The position numbers were made by a program, and so were the translations under genes. 37,455 nt of DNA from an uncultured Flammeovirgaceae bacterium (GTDB lineage Bacteria; Bacteroidota; Bacteroidia; Cytophagales; MED-G16), in NCBI GenBank assembly GCA_913046795.1, contig CAJWTC010000005.1, positions 1 through 37,455 of the forward strand, written 5' to 3'. Of this stretch, positions 18,401-27,928 are shown one piece after another. The first letter of the stretch is position 1. Every line of letters begins with the position of its first letter. The notes beneath the pieces were generated by a model. It worked only from the letters and a program-made list of their open reading frames with translations, had not been told where the DNA came from and did not search any database.

Positions 18401-19828
18401 ATGAATCCAAATATTATATTATTCATATTCATTATTTATTTTCTTATTCTATTACTGATCTCAAATTTTACAACAAAAAAATCAAAATTTAATGATTTTT
18501 TTAATGCTAATAAATCATCACCTTGGTATTTGGTTGCTTTTGGTATGATAGGAACTTCGCTTTCTGGTGTAACATTTATATCTATTCCAGGAGAAGTTGG
18601 TAACTCTAATTTTTCGTATTTTCAACTGGTTATTGGGTACTTATTTGGGTACTATTTTATTTCAAAAGTATTGCTTCCTTTATATTACAAATATAATTTG
18701 ATATCTATATATACTTACCTGGAGAAGAGGTTTGGAGTATATAGTTATAAAACAGGTGCCTTCTTCTTTTTACTTTCAAGAACTATTGGAGCTTCATTCC
18801 GATTATTTTTAGTTGCAGGGGTTCTACAAATTGCAGTTTTTGATCAATTTAATTTACCTTTTTATTTTTCGGTTTTCATTACGATTGTCTTGATATGGAT
18901 CTATACTATTCGCGGTGGTATAAAGACTATTGTGTGGACGGATACCCTTCAGACATTATTCATGATATCTTCAGTTATAATAACTATAGTTTTTATTCTA
19001 AATGAGATGAACCTTACCTTTTTTGAGGTAAAAGATTTACTTATTTCAAGTAACTATTCAAAAGTTTTTGTATTGGATTGGAGAGAAAGTAATTTCTTTT
19101 TAAAGCAATTTCTTTCTGGTGCATTTATTGCGATTGTGATGACTGGTTTAGATCAGGACATGATGCAAAAAAATCTTACTTGTAAAAACTTGAAAGAATC
19201 ACAGAAAAATATTTTTTGGTTTTGTATAATTCTTGTTTTTGCAAATCTGTTATTCTTAACTCTAGGAGCATTACTTTATTTGTATAGTGACTTTTTACAG
19301 TTTAATATCCCAAGTAGTACAGATGATCTTTTCCCTCTCCTTGCAATAAATCATATGGGAGAATTTGCTGGGATAGTTTTTATTTTAGGAATAATTGCAG
19401 CAGCTTATTCTAGTGCTGATTCTGCACTTACCTCGCTTACAACATCATTTTGTATTGACTTCCTTGATATAGAAAAATATAAATCAAAAAAAAGAGTTAG
19501 AGTTTTAGTTCATATAATGTTCTCAATTATATTGTTTTTTGTAATTCTTATTTTTAATGAAATAAATGATCAGAGTGTTATTAACTCTATATTTAAAGCT
19601 GCAGGTTATACATATGGACCTCTTCTTGGTCTTTTCTTTTTTGGGATTTTTACCAAATATAAAATTGAAGATAAATATTCAACTATTGTTTGTGTTATAT
19701 CTCCATTTTTAAGTTACCTCATAAATATTTATTCTCAAGAAATCCTCTTTGGGTATATATTTGGTTTTGAAATTTTAATATTAAATGGGTTAATAACTTT
19801 TACGGGATTATATCTGATTAAAAAGTAA
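18401..19828 (+). CDS. Sodium:solute symporter (SSS family)
   Basis: A 475-residue integral inner-membrane protein with about 13 hydrophobic segments. Family marks include the start FTTKKSKFNDFFNANKSSPW, then GMIGTSLSGVTFISIPGEV in TM2, the TIRGGIKTIVWTDTLQ stretch, GLDQDMMQKNLTCKNLKESQKN and IIAAAYSSADSALTSLTTSF. These resemble flavobacterial SSS proteins of the proline/sialate/sugar type. The solute cannot be read from sequence; sodium coupling is family knowledge. It is a single gene on this strand, divergent from recR, ending 5 nt before the convergent barrel gene. Confidence 0.93.
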   Translation: MNPNIILFIFIIYFLILLLISNFTTKKSKFNDFFNANKSSPWYLVAFGMIGTSLSGVTFISIPGEVGNSNFSYFQLVIGYLFGYYFISKVLLPLYYKYNLISIYTYLEKRFGVYSYKTGAFFFLLSRTIGASFRLFLVAGVLQIAVFDQFNLPFYFSVFITIVLIWIYTIRGGIKTIVWTDTLQTLFMISSVIITIVFILNEMNLTFFEVKDLLISSNYSKVFVLDWRESNFFLKQFLSGAFIAIVMTGLDQDMMQKNLTCKNLKESQKNIFWFCIILVFANLLFLTLGALLYLYSDFLQFNIPSSTDDLFPLLAINHMGEFAGIVFILGIIAAAYSSADSALTSLTTSFCIDFLDIEKYKSKKRVRVLVHIMFSIILFFVILIFNEINDQSVINSIFKAAGYTYGPLLGLFFFGIFTKYKIEDKYSTIVCVISPFLSYLINIYSQEILFGYIFGFEILILNGLITFTGLYLIKK

Positions 19829-19833
19829 AAGTT

Positions 19834-21054
19834 TTATAATCTACTATTTAAGTAATTGTTATAAGCGGATCCAAAAGTATAGCTTAACCCAATTCTAAAT
19901 TCAGTGAAGAAGTCTGTTGCAATCTCTTTTTGCTGAAGAAGTAAATCTTCAATGGAAACGTTTCTCATTGGTAAACTTAACTGGTCTCTTATCAACTCTA
20001 ATTCTCCACCAAGTCTTACTGATAACCCTTCAAAAACTCTTATAGAGAACCAGCTATCTAACCTTAGACTATATTTATCTGGGTCTTGTAAAAATGACTT
20101 TCCAGATAGGTTAGTATTTATTTCTCCCCATGGTTGTCTGAATCTCGTCTCAAATCCAATGAAATGTACATAAACATCTTCTCTGAGCTTGTCATATATA
20201 GTTTTTTCTATATAGTTTCTGTAGCCGTACCCAATTCTATAATTTATTACCATCTCTCTCCTTACGAATTCATTGTAAGGAAAAAAACTATATTCAATTG
20301 CTGGTAAAATATGATATCTAAAATCAATATTTTGATAGGTGTCACTACTAGCTCCAGCACTAAAACCCGCAGACCATTTTTCACTTACACTCCAAACACT
20401 TTTCATTGAAAAAGACTTTCTATTTCTTCTACTAGTAAATATATCATCGTCACTTTCATACCTATCATTTGATCTCTCAAAATCTAAATCAAATTGAAGT
20501 TTTATCTTGTCAGTAACCTTATCTGCATCAAATTGGAGGTTTATATTGGATTTTTTTCTGCTTGTTTCATTTTCAAAATTTGCATCTCCAGCACTTTGGA
20601 AAACCCAATTATTCCATTTATCAGAACTTGATTCAATTTCATCTCTAAGGATAGCGCTGTCATACGTGACACTTATTTTATTAGATATATCAGTTTCAAT
20701 TAGATAATAGACTAATCCAAGTTCAATTCTCTTTTTTAGTTTTGACCTAATTTCATCCCTTGTCATTTTAGGATTTGTATCTACTAAAAGGGATATGTTT
20801 TTATCACTAAAGAATTCATTTCCTATAAAATCTAAAGTATATCGGTTACCATTATTAGCATTTCTATTTCGATAAATAAAAAGCTGGATATTTGCTAGTG
20901 CTTGATCCCTTACGTGATCCACGTAGTTTATTTCTTTTCTTATATATGTCTGATCGCATCTGTCGCATTTAATAAATAACTTAGGTAAAATATCTTGAGA
21001 TTTTAGGACTATGGGTAAAAAGGATAAAATAGATATTAAAAGAAACCTTATCAT
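19834..21054 (-). CDS. Outer-membrane barrel protein with N-terminal CxxC segment
   Basis: A 406-residue exported protein with signal peptide MIRFLLISILSFLPIVLKSQ. It then has LFIKCDRCDQTYIRKEINYVDHVRDQALANIQLFI, a conserved segment I recall from a Bacteroidota protein family without a known function. The long second half consists of amphipathic strands (INLQFDADKVTDKIKLQFDLDFERS, WSAGFSAGASSDTY, SLRLDSWFSIRVFEGLSVRLGGELELI) and ends with FRIGLSYTFGSAYNNYLNSRL. This resembles DUF481-like or similar barrels. The likely location is the outer membrane, with the small CxxC domain in the periplasm. Cysteines 30 and 33 could bind metal or form a disulfide. Function is unknown. It lies just downstream of the alkyltransferase-like gene. 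Confidence 0.75.
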   Translation of the reverse strand: MIRFLLISILSFLPIVLKSQDILPKLFIKCDRCDQTYIRKEINYVDHVRDQALANIQLFIYRNRNANNGNRYTLDFIGNEFFSDKNISLLVDTNPKMTRDEIRSKLKKRIELGLVYYLIETDISNKISVTYDSAILRDEIESSSDKWNNWVFQSAGDANFENETSRKKSNINLQFDADKVTDKIKLQFDLDFERSNDRYESDDDIFTSRRNRKSFSMKSVWSVSEKWSAGFSAGASSDTYQNIDFRYHILPAIEYSFFPYNEFVRREMVINYRIGYGYRNYIEKTIYDKLREDVYVHFIGFETRFRQPWGEINTNLSGKSFLQDPDKYSLRLDSWFSIRVFEGLSVRLGGELELIRDQLSLPMRNVSIEDLLLQQKEIATDFFTEFRIGLSYTFGSAYNNYLNSRL

Positions 21055-21061
21055 AATTTTT

Positions 21062-21391
21062 TTACAATTCTAATTCATTTATAGGATTCCAGAAAACCTC
21101 ATTGAAATTTATTATTTGATTATTCTTCATTTGAATTCCTTCTTCCTTAAGAAGTTTATCCATTTTTTTACCTATAAAGTTATGTTTTCCTGTTAGAATC
21201 CCATTCCTGTTTACAACTCTATGTGCTGGAATGGATTTGTCATTATGTGAACTTTTCATTGCCCAGCCAACTACCCTTGCACTTTTAGTTATTCCCAGAT
21301 ACCTTGCGATAGCACCATATGATGTAACTCTTCCTTTCGGAATTAACCTTACCACGTCATAGACGTCTTCAAAAAAATTTGATTTTTTCAA
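21062..21391 (-). CDS. Alkyltransferase-like protein (ATL, MGMT family without the active cysteine)
   Basis: The ORF track begins this at 21475, inside tRNA-Ser. I place the start at TTG 21391, just after the tRNA, giving [33 protein letters not shown] and 109 residues, the normal ATL length. The DNA-binding helix-turn-helix ([25 protein letters not shown]) is present. The methyl-acceptor motif PCHRV reads [10 protein letters not shown], so the cysteine is replaced by alanine. The protein can bind O6-alkylguanine but cannot remove the alkyl group. In characterised ATLs this binding hands lesions to nucleotide excision repair. It lies 13 nt after the tRNA and may share its transcript. Confidence 0.88.
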   Translation of the reverse strand: MKKSNFFEDVYDVVRLIPKGRVTSYGAIARYLGITKSARVVGWAMKSSHNDKSIPAHRVVNRNGILTGKHNFIGKKMDKLLKEEGIQMKNNQIINFNEVFWNPINELEL

Positions 21392-21404
21392 TTTTTGAGA
21401 TTTG

Positions 21405-21489
21405 CAGAGGAGGAGGGATTCGAACCCCCGGTACCTTGCGGTACAACGGTTTTCAAGACCGCCGCATTCGACCACTCTGCCACTCCTCT
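21405..21489 (-). tRNA. tRNA-Ser (TGA)
   Basis: The minus strand gives acceptor AGAGGAG/CTCCTCT and anticodon stem GCGGT/ACCGT around CTTGAAA, so the anticodon is TGA. A long variable arm (GTACC-GCAA-GGTAC) and T stem GGGGG/CCCTC with TTCGAAT follow. The discriminator is G, as expected for serine. CCA is not encoded. The long variable arm confirms a class II tRNA. Confidence 0.96.
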
Positions 21490-21504
21490 GTTTAATCTTG
21501 GCAG

Positions 21505-21535
21505 CAAAAATATACTAATTAGTAGACTTGCCAAA
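21505..21535 (-). promoter_or_regulatory. Promoter for tRNA-Ser: TTTG-N19-TATTTTTG
   Basis: On the minus strand TTTG (21532-21535) and TATTTTTG (21505-21512) are separated by 19 nt, a full match to the Bacteroidota -33/-7 consensus, ending about 15 nt before the tRNA. The spacer contains the palindrome TACTAATTAGTA, and an outer repeat TTGGCA/TGCCAA brackets the whole element. Confidence 0.65.
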
Positions 21536-21544
21536 AATACCATT

Positions 21545-22465
21545 TTAAATTTTTGCCTTTATTTTTTTTATTGCAATGTCAATACTTGTATTCCACTCGA
21601 AACCTACTAGTATGATCGAAGAGATAACATACACCCATCCCATGTAAACTATTAGGATACCTAAAGAACCATAAAGTTTGTTATAGGTTGGAAAATTATT
21701 AATGTAGAAAGCAAGGGCTAGTGAAATTAAAACACACCCTATTGCAGATATTATTGATCCTGAAGATATAAAAGTCCACCTATTATGGGTAACTGGAGCA
21801 AAATAAAAAATTGATGATACCCCAAGGTAAAAGGATATAAATAATATTGTTATCTTGATAAGCATAATTGTGTAATATTCTATATTATCAAATAAATTAT
21901 AATTTAAAATAATATTTATCAAATAATCTCCAAGAGTCGAGAGAACAATAGCTATCAGTATCACCATAAAAAAGACAAGAGTTAGGATAATAGCAATTAA
22001 TCTTGTCTCAAAGAAACTCCTACTTTCTCTTATTTTATGACAGCTATTAAAAGTTTTAATCAGTGTATTAAATCCGTTTGAAGAGAGGAGTAATGAGAAG
22101 ATAACTCCAAAAGATAATAGCCCACCTCTTTTAGTCTCAACTAAATCAAGGATTGTGTTTTCAGCAATATTATACATATTTAGAGGCATGATCTCTTCAA
22201 GAAAGAAGAGAATTTTTGTGGAATCTATCTCCGGTATTAATGAGTTTATGTAAGGTATTAAGGTGAAGAGGAAAATTATCAACGGGAATGTTGCAATTGT
22301 AAAACTGAATGCAACAGCTAATGATCGTTCGAATATCTCATCTTCTGCCAATTTTTTAATGAATATTTTATAGATATTGTAATATGTTATTTTATTATCA
22401 ACCAAGTATAAGCTCTTGAATAAAGACCTTATAAAATCTACAACTTGCTTCAGTTTATTTTTCAA
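21545..22465 (-). CDS. YihY/BrkB-family inner-membrane protein
   Basis: A 306-residue membrane protein with an N-terminal cytoplasmic part and about six hydrophobic helices ([137 protein letters not shown]). The order and the [26 protein letters not shown] ending are the YihY signature. This group was once misnamed RNase BN and is sometimes annotated as virulence factor BrkB. Its activity is not established. The start overlaps the thioesterase stop by 11 nt, so it belongs to the mltG-thioesterase-yihY unit. Confidence 0.92.
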   Translation of the reverse strand: MKNKLKQVVDFIRSLFKSLYLVDNKITYYNIYKIFIKKLAEDEIFERSLAVAFSFTIATFPLIIFLFTLIPYINSLIPEIDSTKILFFLEEIMPLNMYNIAENTILDLVETKRGGLLSFGVIFSLLLSSNGFNTLIKTFNSCHKIRESRSFFETRLIAIILTLVFFMVILIAIVLSTLGDYLINIILNYNLFDNIEYYTIMLIKITILFISFYLGVSSIFYFAPVTHNRWTFISSGSIISAIGCVLISLALAFYINNFPTYNKLYGSLGILIVYMGWVYVISSIILVGFEWNTSIDIAIKKIKAKI

Positions 22466-22865
22466 AACTTTTTATGATTATTTCTTCCAATTTTTTAGGT
22501 AGTCTTACAACTTTATTTTTTTTAAGATTAATAAAGGTAAGTTCAGTTTTACCAATATTTGCTAAAACCTTATTTTCATTAAAAATTTCATATTCAAAAG
22601 TGATTACTGAAGATGGTTTCTCCTTGATGTATGTTTTAACACTAACTAACTCATCGTATTTAAGTGGATGTATAAATTTAGAGTTCATATTTATGACAGG
22701 CATTCCTACTCCCTCATTTTCTAGAGTTCTATATGAAAAACCTAGACTTCTAAATAGTTCAACCCTTGCCACCTCATAGAAGTTGGCATATCTTCCGTAG
22801 TATAAGTATCCCATCTTGTCTGTGTCAGAATATCTTACTCTTAATTCTATTTTGCCGACAATCAT
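22455..22865 (-). CDS. Acyl-CoA thioesterase, YbgC/4HBT hot-dog family
   Basis: 136 residues, a single hot-dog domain. The family motif RYSDTDKMGYLYYGRYANFYEVARVELFRSLG carries the aspartate and the following YG of 4-hydroxybenzoyl-CoA thioesterase-type enzymes. It is followed by KFIHPLKYDELVSVKTYI. It probably hydrolyses acyl-CoA or acyl-ACP thioesters in the cytoplasm; chain length is unknown. Its start and the mltG stop share one base (TAATG), and its end overlaps yihY. Confidence 0.9.
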   Translation of the reverse strand: MIVGKIELRVRYSDTDKMGYLYYGRYANFYEVARVELFRSLGFSYRTLENEGVGMPVINMNSKFIHPLKYDELVSVKTYIKEKPSSVITFEYEIFNENKVLANIGKTELTFINLKKNKVVRLPKKLEEIIIKSFEK

Positions 22866-23893
22866 TATCTATAAATTTTTCTTTCATTAAGTGCCCTTTG
22901 AAACTTTCTAGCATTGCTATTATGGTCTCTGAGATTTGTGGCAAATGAGTGATAGCCAGAGAAGTCTTCTTTTGCACAGAAAAAAATATAATTGTGTTTT
23001 TCATAATTTAATACTGCATCAATATATTTTTTTGGAGTTAGTCTAATTGGACCGGGAGGTAGTCCCTTATGAATGTAAGTATTGTATGGTGATTTTATTT
23101 TTTTATGTTTATTTAATACCCTTTTTATTGTAAAGTCATTAGCTGCAAAAACAAGGGTCGGATCTGCTTGAAGCCTCATATTTTTATTTAATCTATTAAT
23201 ATAAACTCCAGCAATTCTGTCTGCCTCATCTAACATTCTTGTCTCTGAGGCAACAATGGAGGCTAAAATTATAGATTCCTTTTTATTTAGGTTTATCTTT
23301 TCAAGCTTTTTCAATCTCTCACTATTCCAGAATTTTTCATATTCTGAGTACATCTTATCTACTAAATTTCTTGGTGAAATATTCCAGTAAACTTCATAGG
23401 TATCAGGAAGAAAAATACTAATAATATCTATCTCATTAAATCCTTTATAATTATCAAGATTTTCATATAGATATGTTGTTAAGTCTTCACTCGAAATCTT
23501 TAATTTCTCAGTTATTTTTTCTGCTAGATCATCTATTTTCCTTGCATAACTAAAAGTAATATTTATTGGGGTCTGATTTCCAGACCTCAGCATACTAATC
23601 ATATTATAGTTGGACATATTAGTCTTAACTTTATATGCACCTATTTTAATATTTGTATCATAGTCCATTAATTTACTTAAAACACTAAATGAAATGACAT
23701 CATTAAGGAGTGTATCCTCAATTAACTGGTTTCTTAGCTCATCAAAATTCGTTTCTTCTTTAATAATTATAAATTTTTCAGTTTGATTTATAAGAAAATT
23801 TGGAGCATATAACATCTGATAAACATATACAGTAGATGTAGTGAGTACAGTTGAGAAAATTATAAAGGGTATTAAAATCTTTTTTTTTGTCAT
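22865..23893 (-). CDS. mltG: Endolytic murein transglycosylase MltG
   Basis: A 342-residue inner-membrane enzyme of the YceG family that cuts nascent peptidoglycan and limits glycan strand length. One N-terminal membrane helix (ILIPFIIFSTVLTTSTVYVYQML) is followed by a small LysM-like part and the catalytic domain. The catalytic glutamate is Glu217 in ILASIVASETRMLDEADRIAGVYINRL. Further conserved blocks are FLPDTYEVYW, LQADPTLVFA, SPYNTYIHKGLPPGPI and the ending YHSFATNLRDHNSNARKFQ. The ATG at 23893 gives a normal length. It is divergent from the wbqC-like gene with 28 nt between, and is the first gene of a three-gene unit. Confidence 0.96.
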   Translation of the reverse strand: MTKKKILIPFIIFSTVLTTSTVYVYQMLYAPNFLINQTEKFIIIKEETNFDELRNQLIEDTLLNDVISFSVLSKLMDYDTNIKIGAYKVKTNMSNYNMISMLRSGNQTPINITFSYARKIDDLAEKITEKLKISSEDLTTYLYENLDNYKGFNEIDIISIFLPDTYEVYWNISPRNLVDKMYSEYEKFWNSERLKKLEKINLNKKESIILASIVASETRMLDEADRIAGVYINRLNKNMRLQADPTLVFAANDFTIKRVLNKHKKIKSPYNTYIHKGLPPGPIRLTPKKYIDAVLNYEKHNYIFFCAKEDFSGYHSFATNLRDHNSNARKFQRALNERKIYR

Positions 23894-23921
23894 GCTATAT
23901 TTACTTGTAAAGATAAAAATA

Positions 23922-24515
23922 ATGATTTTACTTGAACCAGAATATTTGCCAAGAGTAAACTACTTTAAAGATCTCTCGAATAAAAATATTGCATATGAAG
24001 TCAATTTAAAATTTGACAGTTCAAAATTTTTTGATAAGGCCCATCTTTGTAATAAAAATGGGTTTTTTTCAATTAGAGTACCAACAATAATTAAAACTAA
24101 TTCTGAATTTCAAAGAGATATTAAAATAGATTATAAAAAAAATTGGATTAATAGCCATACGCAGTCTCTACAATCTTCTTATGGAAAATTCCCTTACTTT
24201 ATTTTTTATATAGACTCCATTAAGAATATCCTTAACCGTAACCATACTTATTTAGTGGACCTAAATTATGACTTATTGTCACTTTTTTTAGATTTATTAA
24301 ACTTTAACCAAAAACTTTCTAAAACACCTTTAGTTGATATTTTTAGTGATAAAAACACAATATTTAATACTGAAACTAGTTTATCTTCTAATAATGATGT
24401 GCATATAATGAGGAAAGATTTTTTTCTTGGCAAGAATTTTGATTATAAACTTAGTGTACTTGATTTACTTTTTTTAAAAGGACCAGAAAGTGGTTTCTAT
24501 ATAAGAAACTTTTAA
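23922..24515 (+). CDS. WbqC-family protein
   Basis: The track starts at 23841, which would overlap the beginning of mltG and add a stretch unlike the family. I place the start at ATG 23922 (MILLEPEYLPRVNYFKDL), giving 197 residues. The body fits WbqC-like proteins: NLKFDSSKFFDKAHLCNKNGFFSIRVPTI, then KIDYKKNWINSHTQSLQSSYGKFPYFIFYID, and the ending KLSVLDLLFLKGPESGFYIRN. These proteins are found in polysaccharide gene clusters and many Bacteroidota genomes; their biochemical role is not settled. The gene is alone on this strand, upstream of clpC with a 54-nt gap, and next to the envelope gene mltG. Confidence 0.82.
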   Translation: MILLEPEYLPRVNYFKDLSNKNIAYEVNLKFDSSKFFDKAHLCNKNGFFSIRVPTIIKTNSEFQRDIKIDYKKNWINSHTQSLQSSYGKFPYFIFYIDSIKNILNRNHTYLVDLNYDLLSLFLDLLNFNQKLSKTPLVDIFSDKNTIFNTETSLSSNNDVHIMRKDFFLGKNFDYKLSVLDLLFLKGPESGFYIRNF

Positions 24516-24569
24516 AAAAAAATAATTGTGTTTTTTTACTAAAATAGATTATCCTTACGTATATAAAAT

Positions 24570-27092
24570 ATGGAAGCAAAATTTTCAAATAGAGTTAAAG
24601 AAGTTATATCACTTAGCAGAGAGGAAGCGCTTCGACTTGGTCATGACTATATAGGAACAGAGCACCTGTTATTAGGGGTTATAAGAGAGGGAGAAGGAGT
24701 TGCTATAAGTTTGTTAAAAAAATTAGGAATTAGTCTCGAAGATTTAAGAGCTTCAGTTGAGCATAACACTAAAAATACAAGTGTTACTAATTTAAAAAAT
24801 ATGTCAAATATTCCTCTGACAAGACAGACAGAAAAGGTATTAAAGATAACCTACTTAGAAGCCAAGATTTTTAAAAGTAAATTAATTGGCACTGAGCATC
24901 TTCTTCTATCTATACTTAGAGACGAGGATAATATTGCAACTCAAATATTAGATAAATTTGATGTGACTTATGACGTTGTTAAGGAGCTTTTAGAATATCA
25001 AACTAGCAAGCCCCAAGGTTCTACCTCATCGGAACCTTTGGAAGATGACGACCTGCCAAAATCAAAAGGGCCAATATCACCTTCAAAAAAATCTAAATCT
25101 AAAGAAAAATCAAAAACACCTATACTTGATAATTTTGGTAAAGATCTTACAGAGCTTGCCTCAAAAGACAAATTAGATCCAGTCATTGGAAGAGAGAAAG
25201 AAATAGATAGAGTTGCACAAATACTTACTAGGAGAAAGAAAAATAACCCTATACTTATTGGTGAGCCCGGAGTAGGTAAGACAGCAATTGCAGAGGCATT
25301 AGCTCTTAGGATAACTCAGAAAAAAGTTTCTAGAATTCTTCATAATAAGAGGGTAGTTACTCTTGATCTTGCATCTCTTGTTGCAGGGACTAAATACAGA
25401 GGTCAGTTTGAGGAGAGGATGAAGGCTATAATGACTGAGATAGAAAAATCTGATGATGTAATTTTATTTATTGATGAGCTTCATACTATTGTTGGGGCAG
25501 GTGGAGCCTCTGGCTCATTAGACGCCTCTAATATGTTTAAGCCAGCTCTTGCAAGAGGTGAATTACAATGCATTGGCGCTACAACGTTAGATGAGTACAG
25601 GCAATATGTTGAAAAAGATGGGGCCTTAGCTAGAAGATTTCAAGTAGTGGTGGTAGATCCAACAACTACAGAGGAGACTAAGAATATCCTAGATAATATT
25701 AAGGATAAATACGAATCACACCACAATGTGACGTACTCACAGCAAGCTATTGAAGCTTGCGTCAGCCTTTCTGACAGGTATATAAGTGATAGGTTTTTAC
25801 CAGATAAAGCTATTGATTTAATGGATGAAGCTGGCTCGAGAGTTCATATGCATAATCTTGACGTGCCTGAAGTCATAATCGATATAGAAAATAAAATTGA
25901 GGAGATTAAAAATCAAAAAAATCAAGTAGTTCAAAATCAAAAATATGAAGAAGCAGCTCAGTTACGTGACACTGAAAAGAAATTACTAGCTGAACTTGAT
26001 GTTCAGAAAAAAAAGTGGCTTGAAGAATCAAAGAAGAAGAGACATAAAGTAAATGAAAAAAATATTTCTGAAGTAGTTTCAATGGTTACTGGTATTCCTG
26101 TTGAGAGGATAGCTCAGAATGAAAGTAGCAGACTTTTAGGTATGTCAAAAGAATTATCAAAAGAGGTAATTGGCCAAGATAATGCTATTGATAAGCTAGT
26201 GAGAGCCATTAAAAGAAATAGAGTTGGTCTTAAAGACCCTAAAAAACCAATAGGTTCATTTATATTTTTGGGACCAACTGGAGTTGGAAAGACAGAGCTT
26301 GCTAAAGTTCTTTCAAAATATCTTTTTGACAAAGATGATTCTCTCATCAGAGTAGACATGTCAGAATACATGGAAAAATTTTCAATTTCAAGATTAGTTG
26401 GTGCCCCTCCAGGCTATGTAGGTTATGAAGAAGGAGGTCAACTTAGTGAGAAAGTAAGAAGGAAACCATATAGTATAATTCTTTTAGATGAAATTGAAAA
26501 GGCTCATCCAGACGTTTTCAATTTGTTACTTCAGATTCTTGATGAAGGATTTTTAACTGACGGATTAGGCCATAGAGTTGACTTCAGAAATACTATTATG
26601 ATAATGACTTCAAATATAGGAGCTAGAGATGTTCAGGATTTTGGTGCAGGGATTGGGTTTGAGACAAAGTCAAGAGCTGATAATATTAATGAAAACCTTA
26701 AGTCAACTATTGATAAAGCTTTACAAAGAACTTTTAATCCTGAGTTTATAAATAGACTAGATGATATAATTGTCTTTAACTCTCTTACTAGAGATAATTT
26801 GTATAAAATAATCGATATCAATCTTGAAAAGCTTTATAAAAAAGCTAATGAAATTGGTTATACAATTAAGTTATCAAAAGAATGTAAAGACTTTTTGATT
26901 AAAAAGGGTTACAATCCAAAGTATGGTGCAAGACCATTAGAAAGGGCTATCCAAAAGTATCTTGAAGATGTCCTTGCAGAAGAGATTTTATCTGGTAACT
27001 TGAAAAAAGGAGATATTATAAGTGCTGATTTCGATTCAAAAAAGGAAGAGATTAAAATCAAAAAGTTAGATTCAAAGAAGAAGATTAAGTAA
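24570..27092 (+). CDS. clpC: ATP-dependent Clp protease ATPase subunit ClpC
   Basis: An 840-residue Hsp100 unfoldase that feeds proteins to ClpP. Two N-terminal Clp repeats (from [30 protein letters not shown]) precede a Lys/Ser-rich linker near 150-185. AAA module 1 has Walker [10 protein letters not shown] and Walker [14 protein letters not shown]-type coiled insert ([19 protein letters not shown]) separates ClpC from ClpA and ClpB. AAA module 2 has [12 protein letters not shown] and [25 protein letters not shown]. It ends in the small domain [23 protein letters not shown]. No palindrome or TGGCA element like those at dnaK is seen upstream. Its last 8 nt overlap the end of convergent fabG. 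Confidence 0.98.
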   Translation: MEAKFSNRVKEVISLSREEALRLGHDYIGTEHLLLGVIREGEGVAISLLKKLGISLEDLRASVEHNTKNTSVTNLKNMSNIPLTRQTEKVLKITYLEAKIFKSKLIGTEHLLLSILRDEDNIATQILDKFDVTYDVVKELLEYQTSKPQGSTSSEPLEDDDLPKSKGPISPSKKSKSKEKSKTPILDNFGKDLTELASKDKLDPVIGREKEIDRVAQILTRRKKNNPILIGEPGVGKTAIAEALALRITQKKVSRILHNKRVVTLDLASLVAGTKYRGQFEERMKAIMTEIEKSDDVILFIDELHTIVGAGGASGSLDASNMFKPALARGELQCIGATTLDEYRQYVEKDGALARRFQVVVVDPTTTEETKNILDNIKDKYESHHNVTYSQQAIEACVSLSDRYISDRFLPDKAIDLMDEAGSRVHMHNLDVPEVIIDIENKIEEIKNQKNQVVQNQKYEEAAQLRDTEKKLLAELDVQKKKWLEESKKKRHKVNEKNISEVVSMVTGIPVERIAQNESSRLLGMSKELSKEVIGQDNAIDKLVRAIKRNRVGLKDPKKPIGSFIFLGPTGVGKTELAKVLSKYLFDKDDSLIRVDMSEYMEKFSISRLVGAPPGYVGYEEGGQLSEKVRRKPYSIILLDEIEKAHPDVFNLLLQILDEGFLTDGLGHRVDFRNTIMIMTSNIGARDVQDFGAGIGFETKSRADNINENLKSTIDKALQRTFNPEFINRLDDIIVFNSLTRDNLYKIIDINLEKLYKKANEIGYTIKLSKECKDFLIKKGYNPKYGARPLERAIQKYLEDVLAEEILSGNLKKGDIISADFDSKKEEIKIKKLDSKKKIK

Positions 27093-27834
27093 CTAATCCT
27101 CCATCTACGTTTATTACCTGTCCAGTTATATAAGAAGCTTTTTCAGATGCCAAAAATAGACACAGCTCTGAAACATCGTCTACCCTTCCCGGTCTTTTTA
27201 GAGGAATAGATTCAATCCACTTATCTAGTAATTTTGAACCATCTTTTTTAGTCATATCTGTTTCTATGAACCCAGGAGCAACTGCGTTACATCTAATATT
27301 TCTTGAAGCTAATTCTAAAGCAATAGATTTGGTAAAGCCATTAACTCCAGCCTTAGAAGCGGCATAGTTTGATTGACCAGGATTACCTTTAACACCTACT
27401 ATTGAGCTGATATTAATTATAACACCTTCCCTCTTTCTCATGAATTCTTTAACAGAAGATTTAGTTAAATTAAAGCAAGAGTTGAGATTAATATCTATAA
27501 CTTTTTTCCATGCTTCTTCGTCCATCCTAAGTATTAAATTGTCTTTAGTTATTCCAGCATTATTGATGAGAATATCTAAGCTACCAAAATCATTAATCAC
27601 ATCTTCAACAAGTTTTATGCTTTCTTCAAAATTTGATGCATCTGATTTATATTTTTTAATTTTTAATCCATTTTTTTTAAATTCTTTTTCAATTTTTGCA
27701 GCCTCATCGTCACTAGATAGATAAGTAAAAGCAACATTACAATTTGCATTTACGAATTTCTTAACTATGTCTTTGCCTATACCTTTTGAGCCTCCAGTAA
27801 TTAAAGCGGTTTTATTTTTGAAGTTATATAACAT
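27085..27834 (-). CDS. fabG: 3-oxoacyl-ACP reductase FabG
   Basis: A 249-residue short-chain dehydrogenase. The cofactor loop is ITGGSKGIGKDI; NNAGITKD follows. The catalytic serine is in INISSIVGVKGNPGQ, and the Tyr-Lys pair is in YAASKAGVNGFTKS. The ending [15 protein letters not shown] is that of FabG. It reduces 3-oxoacyl-ACP with NADPH in fatty acid elongation. No other fab gene is near, so another SDR substrate is possible but less likely. It is single on its strand. Its 3' end overlaps clpC by 8 nt, and it is divergent from lpd. Confidence 0.93.
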   Translation of the reverse strand: MLYNFKNKTALITGGSKGIGKDIVKKFVNANCNVAFTYLSSDDEAAKIEKEFKKNGLKIKKYKSDASNFEESIKLVEDVINDFGSLDILINNAGITKDNLILRMDEEAWKKVIDINLNSCFNLTKSSVKEFMRKREGVIINISSIVGVKGNPGQSNYAASKAGVNGFTKSIALELASRNIRCNAVAPGFIETDMTKKDGSKLLDKWIESIPLKRPGRVDDVSELCLFLASEKASYITGQVINVDGGLVT

Positions 27835-27908
27835 ATACTAATATTAATTTTAATACAATTATAAACAAGATATAATAATCAATAGTTTTATAATAAGTAA
27901 TAAGACTT

Positions 27909-27916
27909 TAAATTTG
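27909..27916 (+). promoter_or_regulatory. Candidate -7 box (TAAATTTG) for lpd
   Basis: TAAATTTG ends 12 nt before ATG 27929. The TTG of this box is what the ORF track took as the start codon. If the box is real the transcript starts near 27922, which supports the ATG as start. Confidence 0.5.
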
Positions 27917-27928
27917 TCAAAAAAAAAT

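Noticed and set aside
21391-21475. N-terminal extension of the ATL ORF ([28 protein letters not shown])
   Set aside because: It is translated tRNA-Ser sequence; ATL homology begins only after the tRNA.
23841-23921. Upstream start of the WbqC-like ORF
   Set aside because: It overlaps the mltG start region on the other strand and adds 27 residues not seen in the family; ATG 23922 gives the normal beginning.
27914-27928. TTG start of lpd in the ORF track
   Set aside because: The TTG is part of a TAAATTTG -7 box, and MSYNLIVIG from ATG 27929 is the usual N-terminus.
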